From assembly GCF_000002865.3 (NCBI RefSeq), contig NW_001865049.1, forward strand, positions 964,381 through 1,028,380: a stretch of 64,000 bases of DNA. The letters run 5' to 3'. The notes under the pieces are model-generated. The model was not told the origin of the DNA. It did not search any database and worked only from the letters and a program-made list of their open reading frames with translations. This document shows, piece by piece, positions 58,397-64,000 of the stretch (the stretch's first letter is position 1; each line of letters begins with the position of its first letter). This DNA is from Monosiga brevicollis MX1. Its lineage: Eukaryota; Opisthokonta; Choanoflagellata; Craspedida; Salpingoecidae. A program made the translations under genes and the position numbers.

Positions 58397-58839
58397 TCAA
58401 ATTCGGCCCGACAAGGACGTTCCAGGAAAAGCAGGCCACAACCTCAACATCGCACAGCGTAGCCGATGGAACAAGGACGTCGGACTGTCACGGTCAACGC
58501 AGACTCTACTTTACCTTACTAGCCAGTAGGCATCAAAAAAGCAAATAAAAAGATGAAGGTCTGCTTTTGACATGGGCGCTGGCGCCAGGTCCCAGTCTTT
58601 GTATGCGGCCAGACTTTCCACTAGCTGTCATTTGTGATTCAACATCCGTGTTGTTTTTGTTCTTTTTTTTTTCTTCCTTTTTTTTTTCTTTTTCTTGTCT
58701 GTAGGGGTATCCCCTAGAGTGGCTTGCTTAGTCCGGTGACGCGATCGAGGCATGGCCTTGAATTGACATGTGAAATAAAAATCCCATTATTATCGAGGTC
58801 TGCAACCACATTTCCCTCTCGCGTGGCGACAGATGTTCA
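58397..58839. other. Convergent spacer between Fcf2 and BRIP1 genes
   Basis: 3' UTR-like DNA with a T-rich tract (58655-58695). No gene is seen. Confidence 0.6.
58544..58549 (+). terminator. Probable polyadenylation signal of the Fcf2 gene
   Basis: aataaa about 150 bp downstream of the Fcf2 stop codon, in the convergent spacer before BRIP1. Confidence 0.45.
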
Positions 58840-61800
58840 CTAAACCACGAACCAGACGTGACCTGCATCGCCCGAATGCGTCAAGGATCGGGCTTGACAG
58901 CCACAAACACAGCCACACTGCGGACAAATCAGAGCAACCAGCAATAGATCCGTTGAGGCATCCATGCAGGCATTGAGGCCCAGTGGAGGGGGCTGAAGCG
59001 GTGCCATGACAGTCTGTGGAACGGCACTGGCAGGTAAGCTAATGAGATGCGTCAGCTTCACACGCGTGCCGACTATCCAGCGCAATTGCGCAGGCGCAGC
59101 GTGCGCATCAATCACTGAAGCAGCGGCGGCGACGCCTTGACGAGCCTTGTCATCCGGCAATGAGCTCAGCAAATCATCCTGACAGCGCCAGCATGCGAGT
59201 GGTTGCTGTGCTGTCATTGCACTGTCAGGTTCCAGCAAACTAGCCAAGCCAAGCGCAGCCTCACGGCTAGCTTGCGACATTTTGATAGGCGAGTCAAGCA
59301 AGAAGATTGAGGGTTCCGGAGTATCGTCGAGTTCCACACTATCCGTGTCATGGCGTGCCTCTCGGTTACTGACACTGCTCGTCTCTGGGAGCGGCGATGA
59401 GGGAGCAGGCGCCAAATTGGCCCCACTTATAATGGCTGTTGCTGGGCCCGGTGATGACGGCGGTGTTTGGCGATCGCCTACCACCGGTGCCAACTCGCTT
59501 GCCCCTTCTTCTCCCGTCAACTGAGTCTCGGGCCCTTTGGATGCCGCCCGCCCAATATTGGCCGCCTCCAGAGCATTGGTATTGAGTGGAGCACCAGGGG
59601 TGGTGTCCGTGTTGTGCGTACCACTTGGCTTTCCTGAGGAAGATTTGGGACGATGGACTTGTTCTGACCCGATGCCAGAGTCTTCCCGAGTTGCATGCTT
59701 GGCCGCAGGCCGAGCAGGCGGCTGGGCTTCTGTCTCCGCGTGGGCCGGGCCTGCTCTGTCGACGCGTTGGGGCTCGAGGAAAAACCCTGCGCCCTCTAAT
59801 GTTCCGCGAGTAGGTTTCGCAGGCGCCTTGAGCTCAGCCGCGTCCATAACGCTATTGATGAGATCATCCACATGGGCGTGTGACGCTGCAGCACCTCGGT
59901 TCCATTCTTGTCCTACCACACCAGTTCAGCCAACCACGCAGCATTGTGAGTTGGGATGTTCGACATAAAAAGTACACAGGCGTCGCATCATGCCGGTGTC
60001 GCACCCATGCACTGTGCAACAAAGGTCTCAAGCCGATGTGCAAAAGTGGGGACTGTATCAAAGTGTTGCACTTGTGTCCTCAGCCACTTGGACAACTGCC
60101 CTTGATACTGCGCACTTTCCTTCATGCTGGCAAGGGGGTCGATCAGTCGAAGGGTTGAGAAGCATTTTGATTGACAAGACAAGGGATTGCATCGACATGG
60201 CAAAGGGCTTACCGAGCATCAATCATGACAATGGCACCCCAATCATTGCGATGGCGGATGCAACGCCCCAAGGCCTGGTTTAGCGCGCGGAACGCCTGAA
60301 TTTGGTACCTGTTCCATTGATGAAGACAATTTGCGCATGCACAAGACAACGACCATCAGACTATTGCCGGTGCTCGTGCAGGTTGTGCTCGACACCCAAC
60401 CCGCACGATGGGGTGACGATTCCGGCAGGATGGTATGAAGCCTGGCCGGCAGTCTTGCGGCACATCGCGACGCACCATTGATCCCCGTTCAAGTGAGACG
60501 ATCGCGCCTGTTTGCTCAGCTTTGTGTTGTACTCGCGTTTTTGCGTCACCTCAGGATCCTTGAAGGCTGGAAAAGGGATGCCGACCGTAATGACGGCGCG
60601 AGCTCGGTCATCTGAAAAGTCAATGCCTTCCGAGGCCTGATAGAAGGATGAGCAAATGAAGATTGCGAAATGATGCTGCTCCAAGGCCACGGTATTGATG
60701 CCGTTGGTATGATGAGCTTACCTTGCCCCGGCACACGGCCATGAAGAGGGCTCCTGTGCGCCGCTTGCGTGGAGCCACATTTGCGTAAAACCGCTTTAAC
60801 TGACCATCAAAGCCGCCATCGTGGCTGGTTCTCGGTTCCTTCACCACTAGCTTCAGCTGGTTCAACCCGCAATTGGCCCATTCGTGAAAAGAATAAAGCA
60901 TGTGAATGATTGAGAACTTGCAATTGCAGGGTGAGCGTCGTCTGTTTGCAGCGAGCCTACCTTCTGCAGGCGAGTCAAGAGACCCGTGGAATGCCATCGA
61001 GCGTGAAGCGTCCGTAGCAGTGAATAAGACGGCAGAAAAATCAACACGCCCCCCGCGACACGCTGCGATGTATCAAGGGTATAGTGAGTCATGCAGGGAG
61101 GGCAAGCTTAGCTCTTGCAAGATCACCTCGCCTCAACAGGAAAAAAAAAAAAAAAAAAAAATACCTCGCAAATTGTGAGCACGACATTTCCAATCTCGTC
61201 TTGAAAAGAGGGACTGGATGTGTGTTTATAGTTGGCTACAAGACGTTCGCCGTTGGTGCCGCGTGATATTGAGGCCACGAGCACCTGGTCTGGGTTGATC
61301 ACATGATTGGCTTCGACGCGCACGTCAAATGGCATGCCCAGCTCACAAGCAAATGACTCCAAAGGCGATAGTGTGCCTTTGGAAAGCCGGGGGATGAGGC
61401 AATATGGTAAACCACAACATGCACGATCATGAGCATGTGAAAACAAGAACATGGTTGGACACGTGCATCTGTGGCAGACTTGCGCACCGGATGCCAAGAG
61501 GACACTGTGAGTGTCGGACAAGGCCGATCGAAATGCCAAGGCGGGGTTCATGCACCAGAGATGAAAGCGCCATTCTATCCAAAGCACGATACGAGCCGGA
61601 TGAGAGTCAGTCGCAACAGTCACAAGCAAGCCTTGTCATAAAAGGGGTTGCGATGGAGCCCTGGCGTGACGAACCGCCATCTTCACTGTTCCGCTCGAAA
61701 CAGAAGCTATGGTTTCAGGCACAACCAATTAAAGCGCAAATTTGCGGATGAAATGAGGTGCAACAAGTTTGAAATGTGAGAACGTCATGTATGTCGCGCA

Positions 61801-64000
61801 CAGACCGATAAGCGTGAACGTCAGAACAGAGCAATCGCAGAATCTCGTGAAGGCCATCTAAAACGCGTGCTGCGGCAAAAATGGCCACACTCTACAAGAC
61901 CAAAGCATTCTTGAGGGCGCCTAATAAAAACAGCAGCGTTCATGACCAAGAATACCAAACTCACCTGCGAGGCTGTTTGGGTGGGTTCTCCCTCATCATC
62001 GAGCGAATCTTGAAATTTCTTGAGGCCAGCGACTGACTGGTCCACAAGGGTTTGATCAAGGTGGAGTTCTCCCAATCGTCGGGCAATGTCGTCTGGAAGC
62101 AGTACCTGAACAGCAAGGCATCACACGGCAACCATGAGCTTCCTTTTCGTTCTTGTTTCTTTCTGCTTTCTTTTTTTTTCCTTTATGGTACTATCACTTG
62201 AGGCTATTAAGAATACCTTCGGTGACGGCTGGCCTTCCTGAACAAAAGGCTGGGCCAAATCGATGAGGGCAGTCAAGACTTGAATACATGGTCCAAGGGC
62301 ACTGGTCTCCTCCGTTCGACCGTCGCACTGTGGCGCCGTTGCATTTGATGTTGTCATCGTGTAAGAGTTTTGGGTGGACAAGAGGAGTGGATGAGGCAAG
62401 GGAAGTGAGGCAAGCACCGTAAGACGTTGCATGAGAGCAAGAGATGGCAAGCAGAGCTGATGAACCGTTGTCGTTTGTACCTGTGCAAATGTGTCATGGC
62501 AAATTAGAAGATCAGCGTGGCGCAGAGTCATGCTGGCTGCGCCTCGTGCCACATCCTCAATATTGTGTGCCTCATCAAGAATGACAACAGCACCATGCAG
62601 ATTGATATTCATGCTGCGTCGAATCACCGGGTCCAACTGAAGAGCAAGACATGCGTCAGATTAGAGACAGGTAAATTCAGACAAATCTCAGATATGGGGA
62701 TCGCACCAAATAGTTGTAGGGGCAAAAAACGAGCTCGGCCGTGGGAGCGAGTTCGCGAGCTGCAAAATAGGCACATGCTCGCTGCTTGCGACCTCGGGCC
62801 ACGAGGTCTTCAAGATCCCAGGCTCCATGGCGAAATTGACGACCGTTGGCGAGCTGTTTTGCATTGTGGTAGCAATGGCACTGAGCTCCTCCTGGCAATT
62901 TTTTGAACGGCGGCGTAAGATTCAAGGCGGAAGCAACTCAGAAAAACCTTGCTCTAGTAAGGTCACGGAGCAGGGACCACACCTTGCCCCTTGCCGCCCA
63001 GCAGCTTGGAACACTCGTCGTTCTTGTGAGATGCTTTCGAAACTCGTGGGTGCACGCAAGTGTGCTCACGGGAGGAAAGCACAGTCATGCGAACATCACT
63101 GTATGCAGAACGTTTCAGCTCACTGGTGACTTGCGCAAGCTGGCGATGCGTTCGAGTTCCAAAATAGCTACGCAAAGCACATGGCGCAAGGCACAAGACC
63201 AAGAAGAACTTGAGTTTGCCATGGAGAGGACGCGATTGAAGCAACAAGGGATTTGGTCATCAGCCTACATGGTCGGAACGCGGAGCTGCTTGCGGTCTTG
63301 CGCGGACAGCTTGGCCTTCTTGCTGGCAGGTGTAGTTCTTGGCGCGGCAGCAGCAGCATTCACAGTTGTGTTTGACGGCTTTACGGGACCTGGAAACGGG
63401 CTGGCTCTCCTCGCACCCTGAGCCAATTGGGGATGTGCGGTCATTTCGCAATGAGGTGAGTTGCCATTGGACCTAATTGATGAGGTGCAGAGAGCAGGCA
63501 AGCCCGGACCTTGAATCCCGTGTTGAGGCGCTCCAAAGCCGTGACACGAAAGTCGTCATCCTCTTCTTCGAGCAGCTGCCCGTTGGCTCCTGGGCCACGG
63601 GATAGGGGGCGGGAAGGTACATGGGCGGGCTTGGCCTTTGTATTTGCCATGGCTATTCGCCGCGGAAAGCAGTTCAAGGTTGAGAGTGTGAAAGGGTCAC
63701 GGCACGGGATGAACAACAGCAACAGCAAGGTGTCTGTTTGTCTGTCTGCCTGTCTGTCTGCGGGGATGCGTTGAGAGATGGCCAGCGACAAGTTCATACT
63801 TTCATCCTCCTCGTCTTGTGAGTGTGCGTCGGTGGCGAGCTGGGCCTCAAGGTCCGCTCGCATCGCGGCGATGCGCATCTTCTCGGACTTTTGCCAAGCA
63901 AGGACCGAGCACAGCAGTGCAAGGGTTTTGCCAGTTCCAGTGGGCGATTCAAGCAGTGCATTGTCCTTCTGCTCGAGACGCACCCAAGGCTTGGTTAGAG
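58840..64000 (-). CDS. BRIP1: FANCJ/BRIP1-like Fe-S DNA helicase (5' partial)
   Basis: Many minus-strand exons; the 5' end lies beyond 64000. Motif I is [19 protein letters not shown] (63960-63905). The Fe-S region has spaced cysteines (ECSKLLGG near 63020; CHCYHN near 62870; [10 protein letters not shown] near 62770) and [13 protein letters not shown]. The DEAH box is [18 protein letters not shown] (62600-62540). Helicase domain 2 contains [71 protein letters not shown] (exon-spanning) and [12 protein letters not shown], then the Q-rich [20 protein letters not shown] at about 60290-60220. The last exon (about 59919-58840) is a Pro/Ser-rich disordered tail with CWRCQDDL and [15 protein letters not shown] is a 5'-3' helicase for crosslink repair and G-quadruplex resolution; RTEL1 is the main alternative, but FFQDE-type and KWVRxQxQH motifs favour BRIP1. 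Confidence 0.87.
61141..61160. repeat. Poly(A) tract in a BRIP1 intron
   Basis: About 20 consecutive A on the plus strand, i.e. a T-run on the coding (minus) strand, close to a splice acceptor of the helicase gene. Confidence 0.85.

Overview
This is nuclear DNA from an intron-rich, moderately GC-rich unicellular relative of animals. A choanoflagellate such as Monosiga brevicollis fits best, but that is an inference. The support is: short GT-AG introns in nearly every gene; animal-type orthologues (SLC39A9, WRAP73, RNF10, ZC3H11A, ALKBH4, BRIP1/FANCJ, DNTTIP2/Fcf2); an axonemal outer-arm dynein heavy chain; and a myosin carrying SH2 domains, a shuffling typical of choanoflagellates. A 50-base run of N (37812-37861) shows a draft assembly. 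I saw no rRNA, tRNA, CRISPR array or prokaryotic operon. Exons were joined by hand, using splice phase and family similarity.

Layout, left to right. 1-837 (+): 3' end of an Ntn-hydrolase (AAT/dcd1-like). 1028-1186 (-): candidate lone exon. 1364-1656 (+): small membrane protein. 2314-6293 (-): ZC3H11A-like CCCH zinc-finger protein. 6859-7209: (CT)n tract of about 350 bp. 7402-9263 (+): ZIP9-type zinc transporter. 9745-11561 (-): unrecognised gene. 13250-16004 (+): RNF10. 16339-18976 (+): WRAP73. 19636-25093 (-): myosin with one IQ motif and two SH2 domains. 26443-28478 (-): piggyBac transposase. 28569-28715 (+): orphan transmembrane exon. 29814-30985 (+): signal-peptide/single-pass protein. 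31561-33518 (-): serine carboxypeptidase. 33519-36398: gene-poor, repeat-rich stretch. 36399-38433 (+): protein with a GATA-like finger. 39204-40956 (-): ALKBH4. 41806-55556 (+): 4501-residue axonemal dynein heavy chain. 56063-58396 (+): lamin-tail-like domain joined to an Fcf2 domain. 58840->64000 (-): BRIP1/FANCJ helicase.

The genes are ordinary nuclear housekeeping, signalling and flagellar genes with no operon logic. Several are head-to-head pairs (ZC3H11A/ZIP9, unknown gene/RNF10, ALKBH4/dynein); others are tail-to-tail (WRAP73/myosin, Fcf2/BRIP1). The most interesting items are the tandem-SH2 myosin, the apparent lamin-tail/Fcf2 fusion, the nearly intronless dynein beside intron-dense neighbours, and a piggyBac transposase with a full catalytic triad but no visible TTAA-bounded ends.
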